NCBI RefSeq assembly: GCF_030247195.1
Contig: NC_080672.1
Coordinates: 347,508,413 to 347,572,412, forward strand
DNA from: Topomyia yanbarensis
Lineage: Eukaryota; Arthropoda; Insecta; Diptera; Culicidae
DNA: 64,000 nucleotides
Direction of reading: 5' to 3'
Positions 32,782 to 44,863 of this stretch are shown piece after piece. Below the pieces are notes generated by a model that was given only the letters and a program-made list of their open reading frames with translations, had not been told where the DNA came from and did not search any database. The translations under genes and the position numbers were made by a program. The stretch's first letter is position 1. Every line of letters starts with the position of its first letter.

Positions 32782-35526
32782 GTGGTCGGAGGTCGTGAGG
32801 GGGTCTTCCGAACTCCCTTCTCAGGCGAGTATTTTGCTTTACATGACAGTTGGCTTTCTGAAAACCTCTTGGTTCATAGCATGCCGTTGCGTACAACCCC
32901 AGATTTCCTGTCCGTCTACTACCAGAACGTTCGTGGAATGAGAACAAAAACGCAGGCTTTCTTGCTTGCGCTCACTTCCTGCGACTATGACATTATCGTT
33001 CTCACCGAAACCTGGTTACGTGATGATATATTAAACACCGAGCTAACGACGAACTACGCAATCTACCGATGCGATCGCAACTCTTCTACCAGTCATCTAC
33101 GTCGCGGAGGTGGTGTTCTCATAGCAATAAAGAAACATCTAACTAGGACTATACTAAAAATGCCTGGATGTGAATGTTTGGAGCAAGTTGTCGTACGCGT
33201 TTCACTGCCAGGTCAATCGTTATATATTTGTTGCATTTATCTAAGGCCGAACAGTGATCCTGACTGTCGCAACGTTGTAGGTGATTATAATCTTCCTAAT
33301 CTTCGGTGGATTTTTGATGACGATGATAAATGCTACCTTCCTGAAAATGCAACCACGGAACAAGAGACGGCCATCACAGAAACTTTGGTCGCTGGTGGCT
33401 TGTATCAAATCTTCTCTGTTAGCAACATGAATGGACGGACCCTTGATTTAGCATTCGTCAATGACACGGACGTGTTCGAACTGATTGAGCCTCCCACATC
33501 TATACTGAAGGTTCACCCTCACCATAAACCCCTTCGTTTTAAGACTTGATATGCGTTCTGATGACGGTGAAGCTTTTGATACAATTAACGACGACTTCAA
33601 CTTTGACTTTACTCGCTGCAACTTCGATGACGTCTCAATGGCCATTGGTGCACTCAATTGGCGTGAGATGCTAGTTGGAAATGATTTAGATCAGGCAGTT
33701 GTGGCGTTCTATGATGCCATAGATGAGATTCTTCGCCGTAATGTTCCTCAAAAACGTGTCAGCAGAAAAGCAGAATATAAATTTCCGTGGTGGAACGCTG
33801 AGCTTGGTCGCCTACGATATTTACATCATAGGACCGACGACAATAAAACTATTCTTCGTCGAACTGAACTGCAATATGAAACAGCCCGGAACAGTGCATT
33901 CGGTGAATATCTGAACCAAGTTCAGCGCAGCCTTCGAAATAATCCTTCGACATTCTGGACATTTATAAACAGCAGAAAACGTTCCGTGGGTGTACCAGAA
34001 AATGTCTATCTTCGAGACAAAAATTCACAGTCCGCTGCCGAGTCGGCGAACCTTTTTGCAGATCACTTCCGAGAAGTATTTTCCAGCCCTCCTGTCTATC
34101 CATCGCAGCAGTACCTTGAAACATTGCCAACGCATAATATCAACCTTCCTCTTCCTAACGTAAATGATTCTGATGTAGCGAGCACTCTGTCCAGCGTTGA
34201 TCCTTTGAAAGGGCCTGGTCCGGATTGCTTGCCTCCCGTGTTTATAAAGCATTGTGCCCGAGCACTTTCTGCACCAATAAGTATTATTTTTCAGCGTTCA
34301 ATCTCGGAAAATATTTTCCCAATGGCATGGAAAGAAGCTGCTATAGTTCCTATTCATAAGGCTGGAGATAGGCACAATGTTGAAAACTACAGAGGAATCT
34401 CGCTGCTGAACTGTCTAGCTAAAGTTCTGGAAAAGTTTGTGTACAATACGATGTACGCTGCATCTTCCAACATAATCGACGAACGACAACACGGATTTAT
34501 GAAAAAAACGCTCCGCCACTTCGAACTTGATGACGTACACGAGCTTTCTAGTTCCAGCTGTAGAGAAGCGTCAACGACGCTATATACTTTGATTTCGCAA
34601 AAGCATTCGACAAGGTGCCCCACAACATTGCTGTTTTAAAGCTGGAGCGACTAGGCTTTCCTGAGTGGGTTACCAGATGGCTGCATTCTTACCTCTCACA
34701 ACGATCTGCCTTCGTTAGAATTGGCACTACATGCTCAAGCGCATTCGTAACGCCAACCGGTGTGCCTCAAGGAAGTCACCTAGGGCCACTCATCTTTCTC
34801 TTATTCATCAACGACCTCTGCACCCGCATCAACTCTGAAAAACTGCTCTATACTGATGATCTGAAAATCTTTCGTTCAATTGCTTCAGCACTCGATTCGG
34901 CTGTGCTCCAAGACGACATAGCCAATATAGAGGAATGGTGTTTGCTGAATCACATCACAGATCAACATTGATAAATGTAAGATGATAAGTTTCGGACGCT
35001 CGGCAAATATAAGGCGTTGCGAATATATTCTTCAAGCCTGTGTCATCGAGCGGGTGGATTCTATCCGTGACCTGGGAGTGTTGTTCGACAGAAAACTTAG
35101 TTTCGCCGACCACATCACTGCAACAACGGCGAAGGCTTTTGCAGCATTGGGTTTTCTAAAACGGAACGCTGTCGATTTTGTGGATTTCTACGCACTGAAA
35201 TCTTTATACTGCGCACTGGTCCGGAGCACTTTGGAGTATGCTGTACAAATATGGGCGCCATACAACGCCGTTCAAAGTAGCCGACTGGAGCGCTAGATTT
35301 GCCAACGCTGGAGTCTCGTCGCACGTTCTTGCAAAGAATGTTCATTTTCGATATGTTGTCGAACAATATTGACTGTCCCGACATTCTCTCAAGGATTCAT
35401 TTATTTGTTCCCCCTCGTGATATAAGGAATCGTCCGCTTCTGTGGATTCCCAGGCACCGCACAGCATATGGCCAGAACTTCCATACCACTAAATCTAATT
35501 ATAAGTTAGCAATTAGAAATTTTTAA
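32782..35526 (+). pseudogene. Non-LTR retrotransposon ORF2 relic: APE endonuclease and reverse transcriptase
   Basis: The conserved text runs in order but over several frames. Endonuclease: VYYQNVRGMRTKTQ (~32906), IIVLTETWL, RCDRN...RRGGGVLIAI, VVGDYNLPNLRW and NGRTLDLAFVND. Reverse transcriptase: KGPGPDCLPPVFIK, WKEAAIVPIHKAGD, NYRGISLLNC, YFDFAKAFDKVPHN, PTGVPQGSHLGPLIFLLFIN and LLYTDDLKIFR, where the usual ADD catalytic motif reads TDD. Beyond this come DLGVLFDRKLSF and RSTLEYAVQIWAP. Frame breaks occur near 33533, 34580, 34970 and 35296, so it is dead. ORF1 is absent (5' truncation). It belongs to the Jockey/CR1-type assemblage; the clade is not assigned. Confidence 0.88.
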
Positions 35527-35927
35527 CATTGACACTAGCAATAGCATTAAGTGTAATCTGTACGATATATATCGAAGATGTAATAAGGCCATTACAAATA
35601 TTTTTTAAAAATTATGTCACCCCCCCCCCCCCCCCCCCCTTCAAAATCGCTGAAAAAAATCAGGGGGCAAATAATTTTTTTAAATTAACCAGAATTCAAA
35701 AAATTGTCACGTTTTATAGAACAACAATAGCTTCCATAGAGTTTTGCTTTTCGTAACTGAAAACTATTATGGTAGTTTTAGAAATTACCATCCCATGATA
35801 ATTTTTATTTTGACCATTCTCGGGTAAATGTGAAGTTTAAATGAGATCATCGATCCAGTCCAACACCAAATGAAACGTTTGCTGGTCGCAGAAGGAAGGA
35901 CCCATCTGTGTATTATCAAACAAACAT

Positions 35928-36340
35928 CCCGAGCAGGGTCTGATAACAAATTGAGAACTAAACTTGATGTTGTGATGTAGTAGGGAATGATTGCTCAGGT
36001 TGTTATCATTTTGGTCGTTTTAACGGTTAAAAGATCAAAATCGAAAGCAGAAAAATTGCACTATGACATCAAACAGAAAACTATTCATGCTATCAGTGAA
36101 AGCAAATTGAAAACTCATTGAGATGGTGAAATATTTCATTGATAACAAAATAAGTAATCAATTTGATGAAATAGAAACAAACATTTTTTTCTAAAAATGT
36201 AAGCACATCAAAATGAGATCAAAATATGATGTTATATCTGAAAAAGTTTAAACTGATATCAAAATAAGATTTCAATTTGATGCTTGATATCAAAATATGT
36301 TGTCTATTTGCTGTAATTTTGATGTTGGACTTTGCTCGGG
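35928..36340. mobile_element. 413-bp MITE with CCCGAGCA ends
   Basis: Left end CCCGAGCAGGGTC and right end GACTTTGCTCGGG are inverted copies differing at two bases. The interior is rich in ATATCAAAAT/TTTGATAT-type repeats in both orientations. No coding capacity. Confidence 0.7.
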
Positions 36341-36729
36341 ATCTCATGGAAAGGCTAATACAGACCGACTTCTGAATCGATTCCATTTTAAACGCAACAG
36401 TCGATAGAGACAGAATCGATTGTTGCATTCGAAAATAATTTCGATACGGAAACAATCTGAATTCAAATCAAACTCCTGGAGATTTATATGTGGTTCAATA
36501 TTCAATATACATGAGCTTTACCGAAAGGTTTTTGACATTTAAAAATTTCATATGGGATCGTAGTATTCATACCGTATATCCGCAGCCATATGTGCGATTC
36601 TTATGAACTTGATCAGATCAAAATCTGCTACTAAACCTTCCATTTAAGGCTAAGCTTGTGAAAATCGAATAAGCCGTTTTCCAAGAACTCGAAGAGACAT
36701 TAATTCTGAAATATTCCAAGAACCAGAAA

Positions 36730-37370
36730 CATGCGAAATTTTCGAGATAGACGCTGGAATCAAAAGAACTTTGTCTGGCCATCAGCGATCAAGAATGCTC
36801 TAGCAAAACTAAATATAGATCTTACAAATAATGGTATCATCAGCACTTACCGCAGGAAGAACCGGGAATCCATTATCGATGTCAATTTTTGTAGCCTTGG
36901 AGTAACCGGAAAGATGGACTGAAAAGTGTGCGAGGATATATCCACAGCGACCACCAAGCGATTTGGTACAGCATTGATAACAGGACTATGAACTACACAT
37001 GAATATGAATATGTAGGAGATATATAAACGAGTGAAGATGGAAAACAGCGATTTTTCACAGGAACGTGTCCGTCGAAGAACTTGAATTTAAGGGTATCCT
37101 CTTCAACCTAAATGCGAACGAGTTCACGGCACTACTAACAAAGGCGTGTAATGCGACCATACCAAAGGATGGGAAACTGAGAAACGTTCGCCGGGTGCAA
37201 TACGACGATTATCGATCTACGTATAAGTTGCCTCCGAGCTTGGAGAAGAAGTCGGAGATCACTTCGGTTTCTCATCTCGCTCAGTTCAGAAGCTAGAAAT
37301 CGCTCCGCTGCAATAGCAGGGCAAGTAATCAAATTTATCCGCGCGACGCTTGGCAAAAATTGATTCCTTC
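36730..37370 (+). pseudogene. R1/LOA-type LINE ORF2 fragment: endonuclease end and linker
   Basis: Contains AKLNIDLTNNGIISTYRRKN followed by ESIIDVNFCSLGVTGKMD, the C-terminal endonuclease wording of R1-like elements (…IIDVTF.S…). After stop codons comes ELEFKGILFNLNANEFTALL and LTKACNATIPKDGKLRN, linker-like text. Multiple stops and frameshifts. It is out of order: it precedes an ORF1-like segment although its continuation lies beyond it. Confidence 0.65.
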
Positions 37371-37390
37371 TGCCTAGTGTGTGATACGTG

Positions 37391-38440
37391 AACAAACAAT
37401 GAGTGATAATGCCAAGCAAAAGTATATCACGATGCAGGCAAACTGTGTTGCTGTTGACTACACGAAATATCCGGTAATACCATCAATTCATGAAGGGGAG
37501 CAAATGTTGAAGGTGAACTTGAAGTTCAACGTAGCTTGCGGTACTTTATGCGGTGCAATTCCACCACTTACGTCATGCGGTACTGAATATGTTAAAAAAT
37601 ATTAGTCAATCAGAATCATTCGCCTCCCAGAACAACATGAAACACATCATCGAATGTAATAACATTTTATACAGTATCCCAACGTATATAGATGTTGACA
37701 GCATTGAAATAAAGATACATGACCTGACACCACGTACTAGTTCCTTCGCTATCAAACAAATCCTGTCAAAATACGGAGAGGTGAATAGTGTTAAGGAAGA
37801 TAGTTGGAGGAACTACTTCCCAAGACTCCGCAACGGAGTTCGTGTGGTGAGAATGCGTCCGACAAAACCTATTCCCTCTTACTTGACTTTCACATGCAAA
37901 TCACCTCATGGTGTTGAATATTCTCAACGAACACTAGTCACGCACCCAGGACAGATTCCTACCTGTCAATATTGTGATCATCCGCTACACCACGGGAAAC
38001 CTTGCGCAGAGACTGCTAAAGAAATTCCACCTGATACGACCAAAGCCGGTATAAAATCATCGTATGTTAAACCACAACCAGTTGGTAAACTAAAGGCTGC
38101 AGACCGGAAATTCACAAACACCCAACAACGATCGGCCCCAGTACCACTAAACCAACTGCCGTTACCAACATCGAAGTAACAACGATTACAGCAAATGTTT
38201 CCAAACCAACAACCAACACCACCAATAAGGAATCTAATACCGATGAAGAAGGATTTACAATAGCGACCCGTAAGCACAAACAACAAATAAGAACATCCGA
38301 CGATGAGCAAGATGAATGCAGTACCGATGATGACATGGACGTAAACGAAAACGCGAGAGAAGACGGACCAAATGACCCCCAAGGTGCGCTCCACGGCTCA
38401 GTTGTGCTCACGCATTGTGCCGTGTCAAATATATTTAAAA
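37391..38440 (+). pseudogene. LINE ORF1 (gag-like) relic with CCHC zinc knuckle
   Basis: A first frame from 37399 reads MSDNAKQKYITMQAN. After a shift near 37570, the frame to 38179 carries VDSIEIKIHDLTPRTSSFAI, ILSKYGEVNSVKEDSW, RNGVRVVRMRPTKPIPSYLT and a zinc knuckle, CQYCDHPLHHGKPC (C-x2-C-x4-H-x4-C). Another frame to about 38390 supplies an acidic tail (ESNTDEEGFTIATRKHKQQI ... DECSTDDDMD). This is the layout of a nucleic-acid-binding ORF1 of mosquito non-LTR elements. It lies inside the R1-like ORF2 remnant. Confidence 0.7.
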
Positions 38441-38444
38441 TTAA

Positions 38445-39715
38445 AAAAGAAGTCAGAAAGCTCGAGGGAAGCGAGCTGCAAGAACCGCTCTCAACAAAGC
38501 AGTCAAGCTGTACAAGAAAGCCTTGCCACAAAGCCAACGCGAATTTCCTTAGGAGAGACCTACAAAGTTGGCATAACAAAGATAAAAGGCTCAGTTGCAC
38601 CACCTGAAAGGTGCCCGGAAAAGATGGAGGTCACCATCGAAAGGTTTTCCCCCACAACATGAATCTATTTACGCTGTACAGTGAGGAGGATGATCACAAA
38701 GATGAAGATCGATTTACCAACAAACAGCTTATCGAGATGGCGAAAGCCATAAAAGTGAAGCGATACATAAGAGCCCGGATATGTTCAAAACGATCCGATA
38801 ATTGGAAGCGACAAAAGCTGATGTTGCTTCCGATGCCGGGACAACATGGAAATCTTTCAGCGTAGTCAATATATCCCTTGGTAATGTTAGAGAGAAGGAG
38901 TAATCCTGAACAAGCTAACGAAGTACGCGGACCGTGAGAACGTCATCTCATGTAATTCGGCTTCCTTATAGGCAGGTCTACAATGAAATCCATCCAAACG
39001 GTAGTGGGAGCTGTGGAGACAGCAGAGATAAGGATTTCGTGGTGGTTCCCTTAGGCGTGAAGAATGCTTCAATAGTACTAGCTGGGAAGCAATCGCCCAT
39101 TCGCTGTACAGCATGAGTAACTCTGCAGGATATTATAGAGCTACTTTCAGTACCGAACACTGATCTACGAGACAGACAAGGGGGAATCACAACTACAACT
39201 GACGTTCCTCGACTCGACGCTGTGGAACGCAGTGTACGATGGAGTATTGAAGCTGAACCTTCCCAGAGATATAACGATTTTCGGCTTCACGGATGATGTG
39301 GTGTTCCAAGTAATCGGACAATCGCTAGAAGAGGAGACACTCGACACGGAGACGATTGCCCATCATAAAACAGAGTTGGTGAAGACTAGCAGCCGAAAGA
39401 CAGCGCGTTCGGAAAATATATCATCGACTTGAACTTTTAAAGTCACGACGATTATGTTAAGGGGAAGGCTGTGAGAGTAACCACAGCCTTGCTTGAGGCG
39501 CCAGTGTACTGAGCACCACGAACCAGCGGAAATCGCTGGACCGAAGCATGTGAGCAGACTAGTTTCACCGTCAGGGACAAGATCGAGTAGGTCGAGTGAA
39601 GCACCAGCGGTGGGTCGTCGAGTTTTCATCGAACCGAAAGCAGCGAACCAGAAGCTACGCTCTATCCGGTATCGCCGAACCGTCCTCGCCAAGTACTGGT
39701 TGGCCCTTTGAGTAG
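38445..39715 (+). pseudogene. R1/LOA-type LINE ORF2 fragment: reverse transcriptase
   Basis: Pieces in successive frames: LNKAVKLYKKAL-like text (~38490), GETYKVGITKIKGS (~38560), APPERCPEKMEVTIERF, WKRQKLMLLPMPGQHG (~38805), AIQTVVGAVETAE-like (~38985), NSTSWEAIAHSLYSM-like (~39075), then LWNAVYDGVLKLNLPRDITI followed by FGFTDDVVFQVIGQ at 39222-39330. Here the catalytic ADD reads TDD. A large internal deletion is implied between about 38760 and 38800. It ends near 39715. This matches R1-type reverse transcriptase order and joins logically to the 36730-37370 fragment. Confidence 0.75.
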
Positions 39716-41099
39716 GATTTATTGACTATGCGAGTAGATTGCGACAAAACTGGGAGCTAAATGATTCGCGCAACAGGTCTAAATGGTATCGGGAGAACTT
39801 CCGACGAGGAATTGAGATGGCTCGCGAAAACAGGAACTAAATGGTTCACAGAAACGGGAGCCAAATGGCTAACGGAAGTTCATCACTGCGATTAGCCGGA
39901 TATGTGTTCGGAGCTAAACCGCTCTAATGTATCATTTTGTCTTAAGACTGAATCAGCCTCCCCACGATATAACGCTTCGATGCAGTCTCGTGGAACTAAA
40001 GGAAGGAAGAAAAGTGAGGACTGTTAGTAGTGGTTAGGCACAAAAGTGAGTCCCACCTAGGGCCAATGCAGTTTTGAAGCTATTTAACCATACTATAAAA
40101 CATACAGACGTTTTCAGATATCGACGAACTGAATCTAGTGGTATATGACACTCGACACTCCGGGTGTAGCTTAAAAAGTCGAGTTTCAGAGTGATTGCAC
40201 AGTCTTCCTTATATGAAAAACCTTTGACCGATTTTCATGCCTTGTGTGTACAGTCGGTCCTTATGCCGCCACAACGGAACGAAAACTATTCAAGCAACCA
40301 AAAGTTAATACCTTAATGTACTCTTAAATGTTTACATTAAGTTCATAGAGAACTTTCAAGCTTTTATTGGGAATTTAGAAATTGCACTGTTCGGAAAATT
40401 ATTTAAAACGAAAACTTTAGCATCCCTTTCCTATGTGAACTTTTGATTGATTCAGTAATGTTTGCTTGAATTTTTCTAGTAAAACAAATAGCTCAACCCC
40501 GCTATACGAAATCACCCTGCGGAAACGTCCACGAGAACAATCGAAAGAAAATGTAAAAAGAAAAAAATTATTTATTAAAATAAATATTTATTTTTTGTTT
40601 GCCCCCCCCCCCTTCAGAAAAAAATTTGTACTTGGACATAATTTTTAAAAAAGATTTGTAATGGCCTAAATAAATAAATAATCGCGCGCGGACTGTGAAT
40701 CTAATACTTTATCTTGGGATGTTCGGGTCAGACGATAGAAGAAAGTGAGATCTTCCATATCACTAGAGTTCCCGGTGTCGCCAAGGAACGTGTTGTCTAA
40801 TGGATATGAGCTTTATTTTTTCATTGGTCTTACTGAATGTATGGTCCTAAGGTATTAGGACAGAGGTTAATGGTATCCGGACGTGACCGATTCATGAGCG
40901 CGCGAAAACGGGCGTTTCTAGGTTCGCGTTTGAGACCGCGTTTGAAACTTCGTAAGTGCTAAAACGTTCTTATTACCAGGATGTTATTAAGTTTGCGCGA
41001 TCGCAAACGTAGGTGTGCGTTGTTAATCGCGAAGGGTTTAAGCGTTCGTATGTTAACGTGTTTGTCACGTGAGCTCGCGTTCATTCAGCCGATTTTGAT
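39716..41099. other. Element debris, no gene
   Basis: Contains the right end of the 35587-40666 element and the (TAAA)n LINE tail. From about 40690 a unit (TTAATGGTATCCGGACGTGACC..., TTTGAGACCGCGTTTGAAA) is a diverged tandem relative of 41214-41525. Text near 40180-40240 matches the end of the 16550 repeat family. Confidence 0.45.
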
Positions 41100-41189
41100 T
41101 TAAGCCGAATATACGGTACGCTAAATAATTAAACATTAAATATGCGGTATTCGGCTGAAAGCCGAATAGTACTATTCGGTGCATCTCTA
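41100..41189. mobile_element. hAT-type terminal fragment (…GGTGCATCTCTA)
   Basis: Ends ATTCGGTGCATCTCTA, with internal AGCCGAATA/TATTCGGCT palindromes. I recognise this as the common invertebrate hAT end TAGAGATGCACCGAAT. The other end was not found. Confidence 0.55.
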
Positions 41190-41213
41190 CTAGAGTCCTC
41201 GGTCATGTCGCCA

Positions 41214-41525
41214 TGAGAGCTTTCTTTTTTTAATTGGTCCAATTGAAAACATTGACCTAGTCTGCTGATATCAAGGATAGAAACATCTGGAAGTGACCGA
41301 AGGCGACCGCAGGAGTTTTTAGGTTCACGCTTGAGACCGCGTCTGAAAATTTAAAGCAGCTGAAACATTCACTTTATCACCGGGGTGTTATTATGTTTAC
41401 GAGATCGCGTGTGTAGGTGCCGTGGATGGTCGCGAAGGAATCAAGCATTTGTATATTAATGTTTTTGCCACGTGTATGTGGCTTCGCGTGTATAACCGCC
41501 ATCAAATCGTAGAAAAATATTTGCA
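41214..41525. repeat. LTR-like direct repeat, left copy
   Basis: 312 bp starting TGAGAGCTTTC and ending AATATTTGCA, nearly identical to 44864-45174 in the same orientation (a handful of substitutions and one 1-bp indel). TG...CA ends and about 3.3 kb between copies fit an LTR pair. A primer-binding site and matching flanks were not seen, and a diverged tandem copy upstream argues for an ordinary repeat. Confidence 0.55.
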
Positions 41526-42140
41526 ATATATCGCTTGTCGTGATCGGTAGCATGTAAAAGTGCTCTGCAAAATCACCCTTTTACTGAGTTGAAATCGATC
41601 TTGTTTTCGATAAGTGTATTTAAATTGCAATAGCGTAGTCCGTAGTGGTACTTGTTTAGTGAAATGAGAGTGGTTATACCGTGCATTCGTGTAATAAAGT
41701 GTCTCGAGAAATTCGTTTCTTCGCCATCTTTCGCGGCGAAACCGCACTATAGGCTACAGTGGGATAACGTGTATGTGGTGTAAAGAGAATGCATACATGC
41801 AAGATGCTTGTGAACCTAGCAATCTATATTGCTCTGGGTGATGTAAGCAATCACCGTTAGTGATACTATCTACAGCGAAGCTATGATAAAGCATAAATTC
41901 CTACATTTCATTTTGTGTATTTGAATGCTCTAATCAGGTTTCTCCTGCAAAAAGCAAGCTTATCAATAATGGTAATGGGTGAACAATTGTCTGGATCCAG
42001 TACGACCTTCACTTGAGTGTAGTAGTGAATTGCGGGTATAACAGTTTCATGTGGCACAAGTATAAAAAATAATCAGGTATCGCTTGTAGTTTAACTATTC
42101 TTCTTGGTAAATGTGTTCCCAGAATGTGTAGTATTCTGTA
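41526..42140. other. Unassigned DNA between LTR-like repeat and MITE
   Basis: No coding recognised. An initiator-like or primer-site motif was looked for after 41525 and not found. Confidence 0.35.
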
Positions 42141-43070
42141 GGGGAGAGAGGGTAACAGTGGATCAGCAGGATCTATGAAACATTCGCAATAAAATCACAA
42201 TGCATGATCGGAATCGTCTAATTCCCTCATATTTCACAATTTCTAATTCTTTACACGTGTTGCTATATTTTGGAAGAGATCTGATAACTCTATCTCTTTT
42301 AATGGATATTTGTTTGTTTTGTGATAGCCAGAGTAAATTTGCAATGATAAACATTATTCCATCTTTATGAATTACCATTCATTGAATAAATGTTTAGTCT
42401 ATTGCTATTTATAGCAAATTTTATGCTCCACATTTGCCGCGAACAAAGTTTTTTGGTAGCTACTCATGGTTCTGTGTAATTTCACAATTTTCATGAATAG
42501 ACCCATTGGGTAACTGTGAAACGATGGCGTATGGGGAACAGTGATTTTTGTTGGTTTTTGTGGTCTGTCTCAAAATGTCAATAAGTTCCAATTTTCCACA
42601 GTAAATACTACTCATATAGTGCAAAATTAGTAAATTTGGCCAAAGTTTGTAGAACTTGTCTCTTATTTCAGGATTGCAGCTAATATGCATATATGGTGGT
42701 TCGATGTTACGCGATGATATAGTGGATTCTTTCGTAAACAAACGATTTTCGCCTCAATATAACTTTAATTCAAAGCGTTAGGATCATTCTTCGTCAAAAC
42801 AAAAGAATAAAATTTATAAATAGAATATTTCACTATAGACGACATCGTGTTTCATAGTTCCTACCCATGGGGCACACTGATACATTTTACCACAAACTGT
42901 TTATTATCCAAAAAATGTTATTTCCCGTGAATTTTACCAGCTGGAAAAAATATATGTATTAGTTAACAACATAGTGGCACTATGTATCACTTTTGATTAC
43001 ACAAATAACATGTATTATCATCAAAATTAAATTGTAGAAAAAATGTGTTTCATTGTTACCCTCTCTCCCC
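42141..43070. mobile_element. 930-bp non-autonomous element with GGGGAGAGAGGGTAACA ends
   Basis: Left GGGGAGAGAGGGTAACAGTG, right reverse complement ATTGTTACCCTCTCTCCCC. TA flanks both sides (42139-42140, 43071-43072), as in Tc1/mariner-type insertion. No transposase frame. It is related in ends and size to 58504-59461. Confidence 0.8.
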
Positions 43071-43599
43071 TACATTATGGAAGCAGTACTACTAATATAG
43101 TAGCTTTCGGGCAAATAGTGTCAACTAGTAGAGTCCATATCTATTGTAAAATTTTAGCTGCATATGCGAGACGTGCGCACTGATTCGGGGCGATTCAGAT
43201 TTGGGTTGACGATCACTTGGTCTCATTGGGGTGGTTCGTGGTCATGAAATGGGTTGTTCTGGTTTCTCAAGTTTTGTGCTTTGGAATGGGAATGTCGGAG
43301 GCTAAGTGTTTGTGGCTCAAGATTTGGGTGGTACATTTTACTCACTTTCTGTTTTCTTGTTTCGAAGTTCGTGATGTGGTGGACAAGAGATACTCAGTTT
43401 CACGTAGTCCATCGTTTTGTGAGATTGGGTGGCTAGTCGTTCAAGTGATGGGTTATTACGAATGAGCGTGTATACGATAAGTTGCTATTCAACTTTACTA
43501 TTACTAGTGAGGTTAGAGGGTATAACAGTTTAATCAGAGACGATAAAGTGGCGGGACTGTCTTTCTTTTCTCTCCTCATTCGCCTGTTGTCGTGCACAG

Positions 43600-44278
43600 A
43601 GCTTCAGTGCGATTCTTCGATAAAATCAGAAATTCTTTTGTCAATCGTTCTACATATCGGTAAGTGACTCTTTATATTGTTATATCAATTTTTATTGTAT
43701 TACGCTAAATCGTTTCTAGGTATGGAATCTGAATCTGAAGAACAGCTATTAAGTCCAGATCGCCTCGTTTCGAAGCGCCCTGCGAAGTCGCCTGCTTTCG
43801 GAGTAGACAAACGCTTGAAAATTAAAAGCGGGAATGAGTTGAAACTCATAGTGAAAAGAGCACGTGGGGACGTGGACGATTTTTTTCTTCGGAAAACTTT
43901 CGTTGGAGCTGAGTAGACTCCAGCTATCAATCCCAATTGACGATCCGCAGCCGAGATTTTACTGTTCTGGATATACTCGCATGGTTCGGTATCGCATGGT
44001 TTTATGCCATTGACGTCATGAGCTTTGATTGGCTTAAATCAGCCCTTTGCAACTTGAAAGAAGAAGGCGTTGTACCAGAATTCAACGTTCTTCCGTACAC
44101 ACCGTTTCCATCATTACGTAGAGCAATCATTACGATTCCCAATACGCCTCGATTGGGAAATAGAGCTGCATTCGTGGCTTTACAAACAATTTCACGATTG
44201 AATAAAAACCTTTCAACTAAGTTGTGGAAGGTCGTGAAGATCTTTCCAATAGAAAATAGGATGCACTGCCATCGATGA
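43600..44278 (+). CDS. Unrecognised gene-like unit with short intron
   Basis: An initiator-like TTCAGTGC (43603-43610) precedes a 5' leader with a GTAAGTGA donor at 43660 and a CGTTTCTAG acceptor ending at 43719 (60-nt intron). Three bases later an ATG (43722) opens a 64-codon frame beginning MESESEEQLLSPDRLVSKRP, acidic then lysine/arginine-rich. It stops at 43916. A second frame, 43970-44278, carries FDWLKSALCNLKEEGVVPEF, TPFPSLRRAIITIPNTPRLG and LNKNLSTKLWKVVKIFPIEN, which resembles RNA-binding-like ORF1 or DUF4780-type proteins of insect retroelements (weak, from memory). The two frames differ, so there is a frameshift or another intron. It sits between the LTR-like repeats. Confidence 0.3.
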
Positions 44279-44863
44279 AAAGTCTGTGGCCAGAATTGAG
44301 CAACAATCAAATCAAATTTATTATTCTTTGTCACAAATTCGAGTTAAAATTTACCCTAAAGCTAAACAATCCTGATTCTGTAATGCACCATTCAATATAT
44401 TGTGAATTAATGATTCTTATATCATAATCTACTTTGACAACTGCTTTCATTCAATATGACGGAAAATATGCTGACCTAAATGGAAAAATAAGCGACTGTT
44501 CACATAGTTGTACGCAACATTTTGGTAATGCGATGTCTAGTGCTAGTAACGCAGCTTTGTTTCCACTTTTGAGGGTTTACATTAAAAAAAAATCGGTTGC
44601 CCGTTTCCATTGGCTTGGGAACGTCGTCGGTTCCTTGAGAGTGGTTTTCTGCTTTTCGGGGGCAGAAATGCCTCATATTTTAATGTTTGTATTGTGATTT
44701 CCCTGCACTTGTTTTTCACCTATCCTCTCTCCTGCTCCCTAATTCCTTTCCTCATTTCCCCACGGGAAAATGATGAGAGCATATGGCTAGGCACAAATCT
44801 CCGAATAATCTGGGGAACGTGCCGTTTAAGCCAATCTAAACTGATTCCTGATTCCAGTCGATA
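44279..44863. other. No gene recognised
   Basis: Short frames only; right-hand part of the segment between the LTR-like repeats. Confidence 0.35.

Larger units (their letters stand above)
35587..40666. mobile_element. 5.1-kb composite element with GGCCATTACAAAT inverted ends and TAA duplication
   Basis: The left end GGCCATTACAAATATTTTTT continues with AAATTATGTC, a run of about 20 C and a GGGGGCAAA block. It is mirrored at the right end (…CATAATTTTTAAAAAAGATT, TGTAATGGCC, with a C run near 40605). TAA flanks both sides (35584-35586 and 40667-40669). On the right the sequence continues as (TAAA)n, the likely 3' tail of the LINE that stops at the left end, so the element appears inserted in that tail. 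The interior is older LINE debris and a MITE. Two independent short copies in inverted order remain possible. Confidence 0.55.

Noticed and set aside
37978..38603. 138- and 163-residue minus-strand frames rich in Ser, Cys and Leu
   Set aside because: Antisense shadows of the LINE ORF1 relic, which has recognisable zinc-knuckle coding on the plus strand.
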